A stretch of DNA of 64,000 bases from Acidobacteriota bacterium. GTDB lineage: Bacteria > Acidobacteriota > Thermoanaerobaculia > Multivoradales > J023. The DNA lies in assembly GCA_029263395.1 (NCBI GenBank), contig JAJCXO010000282.1, positions 62,001 through 126,000 of the forward strand. Direction: 5' to 3'. Positions 1-9,420 of this stretch are shown in pieces (positions within the stretch are counted from its first letter, which is position 1; every line of letters starts with the position of its first letter). Under the pieces are notes generated by a model that worked only from the letters and a program-made list of their open reading frames with translations, was not told the origin of the DNA and made no database searches. Both the position numbers and the translations under genes were made by a program.

Positions 1-186
1 GTCGAGCACCTCGACTTCGACAATGATCGGAGCCTGTTCGACCATCACCTCGTCAGCCACCATGACAAAACTGGTGGCGCTGGCGACGTTCGGCATCAAG
101 ACTAAAAGCACACCGAGAGCAACCATCGAACGCAGTGTCCGGTGCAACATTTTCCGAGATAGGGCTTCTGGAGCTGTCGTATTCAT
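1..186 (-). CDS. Secreted protein of unknown function, N-terminal part only
   Basis: The frame runs off the left edge of the window, so only the first 62 codons are present. The start is the ATG at 186, preceded by a GGAGG ribosome binding site 4 bases upstream. Residues 1-38 look like a signal peptide: a basic stretch with Arg/Lys, a hydrophobic core of Leu/Val/Met, then an Ala-Ser-Ala type cleavage site. The mature N-terminus begins TSFVMVADEVMVEQAP and continues with a Val-rich strand. The protein should be exported across the inner membrane. The short mature part does not allow a family assignment. It is divergent from the next gene, with about 270 bases between them. Confidence 0.7.
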   Translation of the reverse strand, partial: MNTTAPEALSRKMLHRTLRSMVALGVLLVLMPNVASATSFVMVADEVMVEQAPIIVEVEVLD

Positions 187-453
187 GAGGCCTCCGAGGA
201 GAGATTGACGTCGGGACAATATCGAGGAAATCACAGGGACAGCTGGTAGTTGGCATGCCCTGGTCGCGATCGTGGTGAAGTCGGCATTTTGTCATCATAC
301 CATTGAGGCTGATCCCTGGATCCTGACAATCACCTCGCGTCGCAGGCCGGATTGCAATATCCCCAGGCTCTATTGATGCTTTTCAAAGGTTTGGCAACAG
401 GTTACCCTCGACGTCCATTTCGCAGAGTCTTACGCAACGAATAAGGAGCCGGA

Positions 454-747
454 ATGTCTGTAACAGTTATGTTGGAAGTCAAAGCCAAGCCGGATTCGAT
501 CGACGCATTACGCCAGGGGCTGGCAGCACTTTTGCCGGGGACGCGAGCCTTCGAAGGTTGCCAGGGGCTCACCACCTACCAAGATCTCGAGGATGGTCAG
601 ACCCTGGTCGCAGTTGAACATTGGGACTCCAAAGAGCACTACGAACGGTACCTGGCCTGGCGTACTGAAACCGGGGCCATGGCACAATTGGTTTCGCTGT
701 TAGAGGGCCCGCCGAACATTCGGTATTTCGAAGCGGTTCCGGCCTGA
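454..747 (+). CDS. Antibiotic biosynthesis monooxygenase (ABM)-fold protein
   Basis: This 97-residue protein has the pattern of the ABM ferredoxin-like fold: a first strand VTVMLEVKAKP, a helix with DALRQGLAALL, a middle region ending in the strand TLVAVEHWDSKEHYERY, and a helix rich in Trp, Tyr and Arg. ABM-domain proteins are small dimeric enzymes or stress proteins, some of them cofactor-free oxygenases that act on quinones. The start ATG has AAGGAG 8 bases upstream. The next gene follows after 16 bases on the same strand, so they probably share a transcript. The substrate cannot be told from the sequence. Confidence 0.75.
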   Translation: MSVTVMLEVKAKPDSIDALRQGLAALLPGTRAFEGCQGLTTYQDLEDGQTLVAVEHWDSKEHYERYLAWRTETGAMAQLVSLLEGPPNIRYFEAVPA

Positions 748-763
748 AGACGTCGCATCCGGC

Positions 764-1390
764 ATGAGCAAATCTCTCGAGCTTCAGGTGGCCGGCACCT
801 GGGATGGCGAACCGATCGCCGACGATGAACGCGTCACGTTTCGTCTTGCGACGACACGCGGTGGCTTGAGCATCGAGGTCGATGCTCCATTCCACGACGA
901 CCCGCCGCCACCCGGCAAACCAGGACCCTGTGATCGGTTGTGGGAGTTCGAAGTTGCAGAATTGTTCATTGTCGGCACAGCGAAGGCGGACAACACCTCC
1001 ACCCCGCTGTACACCGAGCTCGAACTCTCACCCCATGGCCACTATTTGACGCTCCGACTGGAGGGGGTTCGCCGGATCGTCGAAGGCTTGATCCCGATCC
1101 CCTATCGTTCGCAAGTTCTGGATACACCCTGGCAAGGAAAACACTGGCGAGGCCGAGCCATCGTGCCCTGGCAGCTGCTGCCCCCGGCGCCCCATCGACT
1201 CAACGCTTTTGCTATGCATGGTGTCGGCTCGTCCAGGCGGTATCTGGCGATGACACCGGTGCCCGGACCTGAGCCCGACTTCCATCGCCTCGATGCGTAC
1301 CAGGCGATCGAACTGCCTCTCGCCGCCAGCAACAACATCGGCTCCCGGGCGCGGCGCAAGGCGAATTCGCGACTGACGCCAGAGCCTTAA
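764..1390 (+). CDS. UPF0462 (C4orf33-like) family protein
   Basis: The 208-residue protein matches the UPF0462 family known from human C4orf33. Shared features are an acidic/proline segment with DDPPPPGKPG near residue 45, LWEFEVAELF near 60, the strand ELELSPHGHYLTLRL near 85, a WRGRAIVPW element near 125, and NAFAMHGVG near 148. The fold resembles the CBM9/DOMON beta-sandwich, but no biochemical role is established for the family. The last 20 residues are basic and probably disordered. It lies 16 bases after the ABM-fold gene and converges on the PspA gene, whose end is only 20 bases away. Confidence 0.75.
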   Translation: MSKSLELQVAGTWDGEPIADDERVTFRLATTRGGLSIEVDAPFHDDPPPPGKPGPCDRLWEFEVAELFIVGTAKADNTSTPLYTELELSPHGHYLTLRLEGVRRIVEGLIPIPYRSQVLDTPWQGKHWRGRAIVPWQLLPPAPHRLNAFAMHGVGSSRRYLAMTPVPGPEPDFHRLDAYQAIELPLAASNNIGSRARRKANSRLTPEP

Positions 1391-1410
1391 CAGACGCCAC
1401 CAGAGGCGCC

Positions 1411-2103
1411 TCACGCCGCACCCCCGGACGCTTCGGCGTCGATCTCGGCACGCAACCGTTCCAGTTGGTCATCCACCGCATCGTCGACGTCCGCGGTCTC
1501 GCGACGACACCTCAGATCGTTTCCCGACAGCTCGTCACCAAGCTTCAGGTACGCACTCTCCTCCGCAGCCCAAACCTCGACCCGTTCACCGAGCCGCTCG
1601 AATTCGCCGCTGAGATTGGAAGACTCAACGCTACGCATTACCTTACCCATCGCACGACGCGCCTCGCCCTGACGGAGTCGGGCTTGCAGCACCTGCAGTC
1701 GTGACCTGCCTTGGCGTAGCTGTTCGTGGAGCCGCGTCACCGAATCTCGAATCTGCGTCGTATCACTCTCCTGAGCGGTGAGTTGCTCGGTCAGTTGGCG
1801 TGCCTGGCGATCCGCCAGCTCACCTTGCCGGAGCGCCTCGCGGGCCTCGTCATCTCGACCCCTGGTCAATGATCGACGACCCGAGGATTGCCATTGATCC
1901 GCATCCTTGCGATGGGCGGCAATCCGTGCCCGCAGCCGTTCCTCGTTGGCCATCGCCTGAGCCACCGCACGTTTGGCCACCTCCAATTGCTCCTCCATCT
2001 CGATCACCAGTTGATGGAGGCTACGCTCTGGATCCTCTATCGCATTACAAACCGACGTGAAGCTGGTCTTGACCAAAAGCCGAAAGCGTTGCGAAATATT
2101 CAT
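1411..2103 (-). CDS. pspA: PspA/IM30 family protein
   Basis: This 230-residue protein is almost entirely coiled coil, as in PspA and Vipp1. The N-terminus (RFRLLVKTSFTSVCNAIEDP) matches the amphipathic helix and the following conserved Glu-Asp-Pro turn of the family, which form membrane-bound ESCRT-III-like rods during envelope stress. I chose the ATG at 2103 because AAGGAG lies 7 bases upstream; a longer frame exists but lacks a site. The gene follows a very large membrane protein on the same strand after 94 bases, so the two are probably cotranscribed. No pspF-like activator lies next to it, although a sigma-54 type regulator is encoded at 7597. Confidence 0.85.
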   Translation of the reverse strand: MNISQRFRLLVKTSFTSVCNAIEDPERSLHQLVIEMEEQLEVAKRAVAQAMANEERLRARIAAHRKDADQWQSSGRRSLTRGRDDEAREALRQGELADRQARQLTEQLTAQESDTTQIRDSVTRLHEQLRQGRSRLQVLQARLRQGEARRAMGKVMRSVESSNLSGEFERLGERVEVWAAEESAYLKLGDELSGNDLRCRRETADVDDAVDDQLERLRAEIDAEASGGAA

Positions 2104-2197
2104 CGTTTTCTCCTTGAAGTACCGTGATGTGACGTGTTGTGAACCAGACCTGTGTGCGAAGTGACGTAAAGATCTCTGATCCCTCAAGCCCAAAACC

Positions 2198-5100
2198 TCA
2201 GGCCCAAGATCGCAGCTCCTGGCCCCAAACCCGCAAATGCTGAAGCAACACCTCACGGCGATGCTCCAACAAGCCGGCAACCGCCATCAGCCCGAGGCCA
2301 AAAGCCACACCAGCAACCCATAACAACAGCGGTTCGGTCTGCCGCAAGCGAATCAGAAAGCAGGCAAGATCGATCACCAAAGCGGCGGTCGAAACCGTCA
2401 ACAGGGATCGACTGCGTAACCGAAAACTCGCCGCCCCGAACCCCACAGCCAGCAGCAAGAGAGCAATCTGCCAGCCCCAGCTCAACTGATCTAGCAGCCC
2501 GAGGACCGGCATGGCATACAGACTCGCGGCCCCGAGGGTGAACAGACGATCTCGCCAGACATCGCCAAGCTCTCGATGTAACAACTGCGACAGCCCCAGG
2601 AACGCGAGTCCAGGACCCAGGCAGTAGAGCTCCGGCCCCGGCGTCGCCAGGCGGAACAACAAGGCCGTAAACGAGACCAAGAAGGTGCCGGCGGCCCACA
2701 AGGCCGAGGCCTTCCGGTGATGACCATGGGTTGCCATGAAGACGAAAAACAGACTGGCTAGAAATCCCGGTAACAGCGCCACCCACGGCGAGCTACCTAC
2801 AAAACCTGAAGCTGTACTTGCAATCGCCCCATCCCAGATTGCGCTGATCCCACCGCTGGCGCCAAACAGCATGGCGGCGTCAAACAACATTCGGGGCAGA
2901 TCCGAACCACCACGGCGAGCCAGAGCCTCGCCGCCGATCCACAAACCGAAAGCCATCCCCAACCAGCCGAGACCAGCGAACCAGAGGCCGCCGATGCTGA
3001 AGCTCGCGGCTTGTAATGGCACCCAGAGGAAGAGGGCGCCAAGCGCCGCCTGAAGCCGCCATGGCAAGGTCCTGACGGCCGCGGCACCAAATCCCTCGTC
3101 GGTGGTGAGACGACGCTGACGGCGCCGATCACGGTCGACTTCGTCGAGACACAGCAGGCTACCGATCAGCAACAGATGCAGCGGCTCGATCGTCAAATCC
3201 CCTCCTGCAGCCGCCCCGGCGATCCAGAACAGACCACTCGCGGCGCAGGCAACAAGCGCCAAACGCAGTCCATATCGTGCCGTGTCGACCCATTGCCCAC
3301 GGCGCTGGGCAAGCTGCCGCAAACTCACCCAGGCGACCACCATGAGCCCCTGGCTGACCAACGACAGGCTGGCGGTCGAACCATCGGTCGCTCCGCCGAC
3401 GACACAGTGCAAGCCAGCGGTCAGCCCAACCGCTGCCGCTCCAAACAGCCAGCGGTGGCGCAAAATACAGCCAGCGAGCAGAAAGCTCTCCGCCGCAACC
3501 AACATCAACGTCCCGCTGCTCCCCAATTGCCCAGCTGACAGATCCAACGATTGGGCGACGAGCCACAGCGCCATCCCCAGGGGTGGCCATGTCAGCAGAC
3601 GCAACGTGCCGTCTCCGGCAAACACCTCTGGGCGTCGACGCAGCAACCAGAGACCGCCGCCGAGGAACAAAGCTTGGACCAAGGCGAGCACCAACCCATA
3701 GTGAGTCAGCCAAGCGCCGCCGACAGCATCACTGCCAGGCCAAGTCCATGCAAAGGCCGTGGTCACCAAAGCCTGGTAGAAGACCGGCAGTAGCAGGGGC
3801 CAGGACAGTCGCACGATGCCACCCAAAAGGAACGCCGCACAAATTGGGGCAACCCATCGTGCGACCATCGGATCGAACAAGCTCAGGAGCAACAACAACC
3901 CAGCCGCAAATGCCGTGATGACGGTGTGAGTCTTGGCCATCCCCGGCGTTAATCGGTCGCGCAACACCCAAGCCAGCGCCAGCAGCGCCCCGATCATCCA
4001 CAAGTCACCAAGTCCAACGATGGCCGCCGGACTGTTGGGGTCAAACCCGAGGGTTTCCACGACGCTCTTGAAGAAGCGCACCACGGTGTCCGGGTACAGC
4101 ACCGGTACAGCGTGGTAGGCAATGATCCCCGCCAACAGACCGCAACCATGCGCCATCGCGCTGCGATACCGGATAGCCCATGCCAGCAACCGCCAAGTCA
4201 CGATCGAGGACACCAACGCCAGGCTGTAGCTGCCAGGGTCCAGCGGCGAAACAACCAACGCGGTCGCCAGGGTTGCAAACCCGAGAGCCAACAAGGCGAC
4301 CGAGCGCCTCGGCCACCGCTCGGGGCGTTGGCCGGTCGCCCGGATCAGCGCTCGAAAATACTCTTCACCCGCATCAAGCAAAGCCAACGCGATACAAGCC
4401 AGCGGCAAGGCAAGATGGGTCCAGAACGCAACCAGCTGGCTGGCAGCCGCCGCATATACCAGCACCAACAAGGCAAACGGCAGGCCGTGGATCGGCCGAT
4501 CGATACCCTGTAGACGATCGCGATGAAAGAAGAACCGGTTGATATGGCGGCAGGCAGCCCATAGCAGCACGCCGAGCACAGCAATCGTCAGCACGAAGAA
4601 CAGCTCGGGTTGACCTGTCCACCGAGCCTCCAAGTACGGCAAGGCCGGCAGCGCCATCAACAACCCACCCAGAGTTGCGGTGTAGAACCAGCCGCGGTAA
4701 CCCAGCACGTCACGCAAGACCCGTTGCGAGGCAGCCAAGAGGCCTCCGAGTCCTAGGATCAAACTTGGCCAACCAGCTGGGGTTTCGAGGATCTGCAGGT
4801 GGGATGCTCCCCATGCCAGGAGCGGTACCATCGCCGCGAAAAGACAGAGAAACGCCGATCCCGCAACCGGCAAGCGCAGGCGATTGCGGGTCAGGTCCCC
4901 GATCCCAAAAACGGTGAGGGCACCTACCACCAGGGTCAGAAACCGAGCGCACGACCCGAGTCCCCCCCACTCCGCCGCCACCAGGCGGACCACAGAGACC
5001 GCAACCACCAGACTGCCCGCCAGTAAGAGCCAACGGATGCCTTGGAGCGATCTCAATCCGTCGTCAACCGGCGATGCAGGCTCGTTCAGAGGTTCGTCAA

Positions 5101-5209
5101 CCCGCTGCTGCTCAAGACCGTACCATTCGATATCGTTCTGTTCGATACGCTGCTGTCCAATACCCGACTGTTCATCGTTACGTTGTGAAGATTCGATCGG
5201 AATGCTCAT
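2198..5209 (-). CDS. Very large polytopic membrane protein of unknown function
   Basis: The 1003-residue protein has a polar N-terminus (about residues 1-55, rich in Gln, Glu and Asn) followed by roughly 25 hydrophobic segments packed one after another to the C-terminus, with short Arg-rich loops such as RRRPEVF and DRDRRRQRR. There is no soluble catalytic domain. I chose the ATG at 5209, with AGGAGG 6 bases upstream, over a longer frame that begins at 5311. It resembles in outline the large multi-pass proteins annotated with DUF2157/DUF2339-type domains, but I cannot assign a family. It is the first gene of a likely two-gene unit with pspA, which suggests a role at a stressed membrane. Confidence 0.7.
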   Translation of the reverse strand: MSIPIESSQRNDEQSGIGQQRIEQNDIEWYGLEQQRVDEPLNEPASPVDDGLRSLQGIRWLLLAGSLVVAVSVVRLVAAEWGGLGSCARFLTLVVGALTVFGIGDLTRNRLRLPVAGSAFLCLFAAMVPLLAWGASHLQILETPAGWPSLILGLGGLLAASQRVLRDVLGYRGWFYTATLGGLLMALPALPYLEARWTGQPELFFVLTIAVLGVLLWAACRHINRFFFHRDRLQGIDRPIHGLPFALLVLVYAAAASQLVAFWTHLALPLACIALALLDAGEEYFRALIRATGQRPERWPRRSVALLALGFATLATALVVSPLDPGSYSLALVSSIVTWRLLAWAIRYRSAMAHGCGLLAGIIAYHAVPVLYPDTVVRFFKSVVETLGFDPNSPAAIVGLGDLWMIGALLALAWVLRDRLTPGMAKTHTVITAFAAGLLLLLSLFDPMVARWVAPICAAFLLGGIVRLSWPLLLPVFYQALVTTAFAWTWPGSDAVGGAWLTHYGLVLALVQALFLGGGLWLLRRRPEVFAGDGTLRLLTWPPLGMALWLVAQSLDLSAGQLGSSGTLMLVAAESFLLAGCILRHRWLFGAAAVGLTAGLHCVVGGATDGSTASLSLVSQGLMVVAWVSLRQLAQRRGQWVDTARYGLRLALVACAASGLFWIAGAAAGGDLTIEPLHLLLIGSLLCLDEVDRDRRRQRRLTTDEGFGAAAVRTLPWRLQAALGALFLWVPLQAASFSIGGLWFAGLGWLGMAFGLWIGGEALARRGGSDLPRMLFDAAMLFGASGGISAIWDGAIASTASGFVGSSPWVALLPGFLASLFFVFMATHGHHRKASALWAAGTFLVSFTALLFRLATPGPELYCLGPGLAFLGLSQLLHRELGDVWRDRLFTLGAASLYAMPVLGLLDQLSWGWQIALLLLAVGFGAASFRLRSRSLLTVSTAALVIDLACFLIRLRQTEPLLLWVAGVAFGLGLMAVAGLLEHRREVLLQHLRVWGQELRSWA

Positions 5210-5331
5210 CGCAGCCTCCTCTTGTTTAGAGAAGCTGTAGTTCAAGCTGCGTACCAACCCCGTGGGCACCCCGAAACGCTGGTATCGCTGGGGTTGAGAC
5301 CATCCACCCACTTGGGTGCAGCTTGCGAGTT

Positions 5332-5396
5332 GCAGCTTTGAAGCTGCGGTGCATCATTCAGACTGCACCTCTCAGGTCCCATTCCGGCGGACCTGA
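5332..5396. promoter_or_regulatory. Two perfect inverted repeats upstream of the sensor kinase
   Basis: In the 210-base divergent gap between the large membrane protein and the histidine kinase there are two perfect small palindromes. GCAGCTT-TG-AAGCTGC covers 5332-5347. TCAGGTCC, a 9-base spacer, and GGACCTGA cover 5372-5396. The second ends 23 bases before the kinase start codon. They could be operators or short RNA hairpins. I found no sigma-54 promoter with correct spacing here. Confidence 0.4.
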
Positions 5397-5419
5397 CGAA
5401 GTAGGCATAAAGTAGGCCT

Positions 5420-7597
5420 ATGGCGTCGACAGACCTCACCAGCGAGCTCCTGCTCTACTTCGAACAGCTGCTCTTTCTGACCGGCACGCTGCTTTATGGC
5501 TTTCTGGCTCGCGAGGTTCTATGTCGTCCAGAGGTTCTCACCGGCAATTGGCCAGCTCGAGCCCTGTTGATATGCCTCACAACGTGGTTCGGCGGCACAC
5601 TGATCGATCAGACCCTCTACATGCTCGTCGGCACGCCGCCGAGCCTCGCCCTCCCCGGAACTGCCCTCGACTTGATCCGAGGGTTTGCCTGGTTGTTGAG
5701 CCTGCCGCTGCTGGCGCACACCCTTGTCAAGATCCTCGCCGACAGCCCCAAGTCACCACGGGCGGCGAACACCGTGTTGCCGTGGCTCGCCTACCTGCCT
5801 GTCGCCTTGTTTCTAGGCCCAGCGGTCGACTTCGCAGGTCGCGGCACTCCCTGGCTCGGCGCCGCAATCTCGGACCTCCATCCCCGCATCATCGTTCACG
5901 CCGTGCTGTCGCTGGGTGTTGCCGCGATCACCACCCTCTACCTTGCCAACAGCTATCGTCGAGCCGACGACGACAACCGCCGACTGCTGGGTTTCCTGCG
6001 GGCCCTCGCCATCATCCTGGCGATCCTGTTGGGCCTGATGGTAGCCAGCGGCTTCTTCCACCCCTGGTCCGAGGACGCGGCAGGCGTCGACCGAGTGCTC
6101 CGCACCCTGCTGCTCGGCGGACTGCTACTGCCTGGCGGACTCTTCGCCTTCTATGTCCAACGCTACAACTTGCTGCGGTTGTCTCTTTCCCACAGCACCC
6201 TGCGTCACTATCTCGGCGTGCTGGTTTTGGTGATCCTGGTCATCGCAGCTGGCCCGACCCTCGGCGGCGGCGATATCCGTCTGTTGCGAAGGTTCGTGGC
6301 ATGGGGATTGCTGCTGGCCTTCGTGTTGGGCACCGGCTACCGACCCCTGAGCGAATTTGTCCTGAGGCGTTCGGCAGCACTGCGGCGCTTCCTCGGTAAG
6401 AACCTCTCCCCCCGGGAGCTCGATCGTTTGATGGACCGGATCCAGAATATCGACTTGAACGAGAACGAGGCCCTCGACCAGACCAGCGTTGAGCTCGGAC
6501 GCTGGCTGGGGAGCGATGCGACCTTCTTACCGTCCCCTGACGACGGACCGACAACCGCTCCTTTCTGGTCACACTTCGCGCTCCCGGACACCCAGGTTGT
6601 GCATCGCCTCGCCCCACCCACTCCACAACTTGCAATGCTGCTCTCCAGGCAGCGGCTACACGCCGTGTTTCCACTGCGGATCGACGGTGAGCTCGAAGGG
6701 ATTCTCGCCCTCTCCACCAGCGCCACCGGCGGCGGCTACTCGGGTGACGAGCTCGAGGCGGTGCGGCTGGTCATGCGCCAACTTGCCGGCACGCTGGCGT
6801 TGCGGCGGCTGGTCGAATCGCGGATCACCGAAGAGCGACGGTTGGTGGAGCATGAACGTCTCGGAATGCTCGGCCTGGTGTCGGCTTCGTTGGCGCACGA
6901 AATCAAGAACCCTCTGTCGTCGATGAAGGCGTTGGCGCAAGCACTGCGCGAGGACCTCGCCTCAGAGGTGGAGAACGACCCGCCCGGCCACGGGTCTCAA
7001 GCCAGCCGCCGAGCCGACGGCGTCGCCGACCTCGACGTCATCGTCGAACAGATCGACCGATTACACGAAACCACCCGCGAGATCCTCGGGCTGGCTCGAC
7101 CACGCTCGGGTGAACCGGTGGATCTCACCGCCCTGGTCAAAAGTGCACTTTATGTGTTGCAAGCCGAAGCCCGCAAGCGCGGCGTCGAGATCCGAGCCCA
7201 GGAGATTCAACCGGTCGGGCCCGTCCACGGCTCCGCCGCCACCTGGCAAACCGTTGTATTCAATCTGATGCTGAACGCCGTCGAGCACACCGCGGCCGGC
7301 GAAACAATCGACGTCAGACTGACCTCCGACGGCAACGATGTGACCTTCACCACCTCGAATCCAGGCCCGCCGCTGGACGATACCGCCGAGGGACGCATCT
7401 TCGAACCCTTCGTCAGCAACGGCGGCACCGGCTTGGGCCTGCCCTTGGTCGCACGCCGAGTGCGCGACCTCGGTGGCACCATCGAGGTATCCTCAGGCTC
7501 CGGCCAGATCGTTTTCAAGGTCTGCAGCCGCTGTCTACCATCTTCAACCGAGCTACCGTCTTCCACCGAGTTACCGTCTTTGACCGAGAACGCCTGA
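5420..7597 (+). CDS. Membrane sensor histidine kinase with GAF-like domain
   Basis: The protein has 725 residues. About eight hydrophobic segments fill residues 10-320. A GAF-like region follows (about 345-465), then a HisKA domain with the phosphoacceptor in SLAHEIKNPLSS (His near 493). The HATPase domain has the N-box NLMLNAVEHT near 615 and the G-box GTGLGL near 670. The organisation resembles PrsK kinases of PEP-CTERM/exosortase systems, but no exosortase or PEP-CTERM gene is present in the window, so I do not name it. The extreme C-terminus repeats SSTELP. Its stop codon overlaps the start of the response regulator (TGATG), so the pair is translationally coupled. Confidence 0.9.
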   Translation: MASTDLTSELLLYFEQLLFLTGTLLYGFLAREVLCRPEVLTGNWPARALLICLTTWFGGTLIDQTLYMLVGTPPSLALPGTALDLIRGFAWLLSLPLLAHTLVKILADSPKSPRAANTVLPWLAYLPVALFLGPAVDFAGRGTPWLGAAISDLHPRIIVHAVLSLGVAAITTLYLANSYRRADDDNRRLLGFLRALAIILAILLGLMVASGFFHPWSEDAAGVDRVLRTLLLGGLLLPGGLFAFYVQRYNLLRLSLSHSTLRHYLGVLVLVILVIAAGPTLGGGDIRLLRRFVAWGLLLAFVLGTGYRPLSEFVLRRSAALRRFLGKNLSPRELDRLMDRIQNIDLNENEALDQTSVELGRWLGSDATFLPSPDDGPTTAPFWSHFALPDTQVVHRLAPPTPQLAMLLSRQRLHAVFPLRIDGELEGILALSTSATGGGYSGDELEAVRLVMRQLAGTLALRRLVESRITEERRLVEHERLGMLGLVSASLAHEIKNPLSSMKALAQALREDLASEVENDPPGHGSQASRRADGVADLDVIVEQIDRLHETTREILGLARPRSGEPVDLTALVKSALYVLQAEARKRGVEIRAQEIQPVGPVHGSAATWQTVVFNLMLNAVEHTAAGETIDVRLTSDGNDVTFTTSNPGPPLDDTAEGRIFEPFVSNGGTGLGLPLVARRVRDLGGTIEVSSGSGQIVFKVCSRCLPSSTELPSSTELPSLTENA

Positions 7598-8985
7598 TGA
7601 GCTCGATCCGCCACCGTCTCATCGTCTGTGATGACGAACCCGCCGCCCGCCGTGGGGTCATACGGGCCCTCGGCGGCGCCTACGACTTCCTAGAATGTGG
7701 CAGCGGCCTCGAGTGTCTCGAACAGTTGGACACCACAGCGGTTGATCTTGTGCTGCTCGATCTGCGCATGCCCGGCCTCGATGGGCGCGCCACCCTCGAA
7801 CGGATTTTGCAACTGCCACATTCGCCGCCGGTCGTCATGATCACTGCCGATTCCAGCCTGCGGACCGCAATTGACGCGGTCAAGGCGGGGGCCGCGGACT
7901 TCCTGGCCAAACCCTACGAAATCGAAGAGCTGCGGTGGATCGTCGAACGTACCCTCGATACCACTCACCTGCGCCGAGAGAACCAGTCTTTGCGAGCCGA
8001 AGTCCGCAGGCTTGGCGGATCCGGTGAGCTGATCGGCGAATCACCAATGATGCAACGCCTGTTCAGCGAGATCGAAACCGTGGGCCCGACGGCGGCCAGC
8101 GTCTTGATCCGCGGAGAAACCGGCACCGGCAAGGAGCTCGTAGCACGTCGCATCCACCAGCTCAGCCAGGTTGCTCGCGGCCCTTTTGTCGCTCTCAACT
8201 GTGCGGCGGTGCCCGAGAACCTGCTCGAGAGTGAGCTTTTCGGTCATCGCAAAGGCGCGTTCACCGGCGCCGATCGGGATCGTACCGGACGCTTCCGTGA
8301 GGCTCACGGCGGCACCTTGTTTCTGGACGAAATCGGCGACATGCCGCTCGCCGCCCAGGCCAAGCTGTTGCGAGTTCTGCAGGAACGGATCGTCGAGCCT
8401 CTTGGCGGCGGCAAAGCGGTCCGAGTCGACGTGCGGGTGCTGGCCGCCACCCACCGTGATCTTCTCGACCTGGCCCGTCAGCAGCTCTTCCGCGAAGACC
8501 TCTACTATCGACTGCGGGTGGTCGAAGTCACCATCCCACCGCTAGTCGAACGCGGCGACGACATTCTTCACCTGGCACGACATTTCCTCAGTCTTGCGGG
8601 TCGTCCCGAGTGCGAGCTCCAGGCCGAAACAGCAAGCGCGTTGCGAGCCCATGTCTGGCCCGGCAATGTCCGGGAGTTACGCAACGCTATGGAGCGCGCC
8701 GCCATCTTCTGCCGTGGCGCCGTCCAACTGCAGGACTTACCGTCGGAGATCGGCGCCAACGGCACGCCCCGCAACTCCGCCGCCAGCGCCACTGAAACCC
8801 TAGGTGAGACCGATTTTCAGAAAGCCAAATCCCTCGCTGTCGAAGCCTTCGAGCGCAATTTTCTCACCGCTTCCCTCCGTCGCCATGAGGGCAACATCTC
8901 TCAAGCAGCTCGAGAGGCGGGTATGCATCGCCAGAACTTGCAAAAAAAGCTGCGCCAGCTCAGGATCGACCCGAAGGAGAAGTGA
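7597..8985 (+). CDS. NtrC-family sigma-54-dependent response regulator
   Basis: This 462-residue protein has a receiver domain (phosphoacceptor Asp55 in LVLLDLRMPG), an AAA+ domain with Walker A GETGTGKE near 173, the sigma-54 contact loop GAFTGA near 217 and LFLDEIGDMP near 242, and a Fis-type helix-turn-helix at the C-terminus (NISQAAREAGMHRQNLQKKL). It should activate RNA polymerase carrying sigma-54 after phosphorylation by the adjacent kinase. Its last 46 codons lie inside a 150-base sequence that is repeated at 9798-9947. Directly after the stop comes GATGATCGGG, the same context as the start of the LtrA-family gene downstream of the second copy. Confidence 0.92.
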   Translation: MSSIRHRLIVCDDEPAARRGVIRALGGAYDFLECGSGLECLEQLDTTAVDLVLLDLRMPGLDGRATLERILQLPHSPPVVMITADSSLRTAIDAVKAGAADFLAKPYEIEELRWIVERTLDTTHLRRENQSLRAEVRRLGGSGELIGESPMMQRLFSEIETVGPTAASVLIRGETGTGKELVARRIHQLSQVARGPFVALNCAAVPENLLESELFGHRKGAFTGADRDRTGRFREAHGGTLFLDEIGDMPLAAQAKLLRVLQERIVEPLGGGKAVRVDVRVLAATHRDLLDLARQQLFREDLYYRLRVVEVTIPPLVERGDDILHLARHFLSLAGRPECELQAETASALRAHVWPGNVRELRNAMERAAIFCRGAVQLQDLPSEIGANGTPRNSAASATETLGETDFQKAKSLAVEAFERNFLTASLRRHEGNISQAAREAGMHRQNLQKKLRQLRIDPKEK

Positions 8986-8995
8986 GATGATCGGG
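8846..8995 (+). repeat. 150-nt direct repeat, copy A (3' end of the response regulator gene)
   Basis: This segment encodes the C-terminal FERNFLTASLRRHEGN...PKEK of the regulator plus the ten bases GATGATCGGG after its stop. It matches 9798-9947 at 144 of 150 positions by my count. The two copies flank the TA pair at 9022-9704. After the repeat, copy A leads into a dead frame (MIGSQKPRVSAD then stop), whereas copy B leads into the full LtrA-family gene. Confidence 0.9.
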
Positions 8996-9021
8996 TCACA
9001 GAAGCCTAGAGTCAGTGCCGA

Positions 9022-9420
9022 CTAATCTGAACCGAAAGGGTCGATGATCGTAATCCCACAGTCTTCGAAATCTCTAACGTTGCGGGTTACTAACGGCAGG
9101 CCGTGAATTCGGGCGGTTGCCGCTATCAACATATCGGCCTGGCTCCATACCTGTCCGGCCGCTTGCAATCGTCCTCGCATCTCACCGGCCAACCGTGCGA
9201 CAGGCTCGCTCACGTCGAGTACCACGCAACGTACCTCCAAGAATCTTTCGACCCAAGCGTGTATCCGCGGACGGGGCTTCCAGGTGAGACCGAACAGAAG
9301 CTCTTCGACAGTCACCGTCGAAATCGCAAGATCACTCTCGGTCTCGACCCAGGTCAACACAGCGGGATGAGGCTCGCGCCGAGCTAGCTCGCTCAGGATA
9401 TTAGTATCCCAGAGCTTCAT
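9022..9420 (-). CDS. vapC: PIN-domain toxin, VapC/FitB type
   Basis: The 132-residue protein has the PIN-domain acidic residues in order: Asp in MKLWDTNILSELAR, Glu in STVTVEELLFGL, Asp in QADMLIAATARIHGLPLVTRNVRDF. PIN toxins of this kind are Mg-dependent ribonucleases that cut tRNA or other RNA. The start ATG overlaps the antitoxin stop (ATGA, 9417-9420), the standard coupling of antitoxin first, toxin second. The pair lies between the two 150-nt repeats. Confidence 0.9.
   Translation of the reverse strand: MKLWDTNILSELARREPHPAVLTWVETESDLAISTVTVEELLFGLTWKPRPRIHAWVERFLEVRCVVLDVSEPVARLAGEMRGRLQAAGQVWSQADMLIAATARIHGLPLVTRNVRDFEDCGITIIDPFGSD

Noticed and set aside
5320-5345. Sigma-54 (-24/-12) promoter before the kinase gene
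   Set aside because: GG and GC elements near TTGGGTGCAGCTTGC have spacing one base too short and poor flanks.
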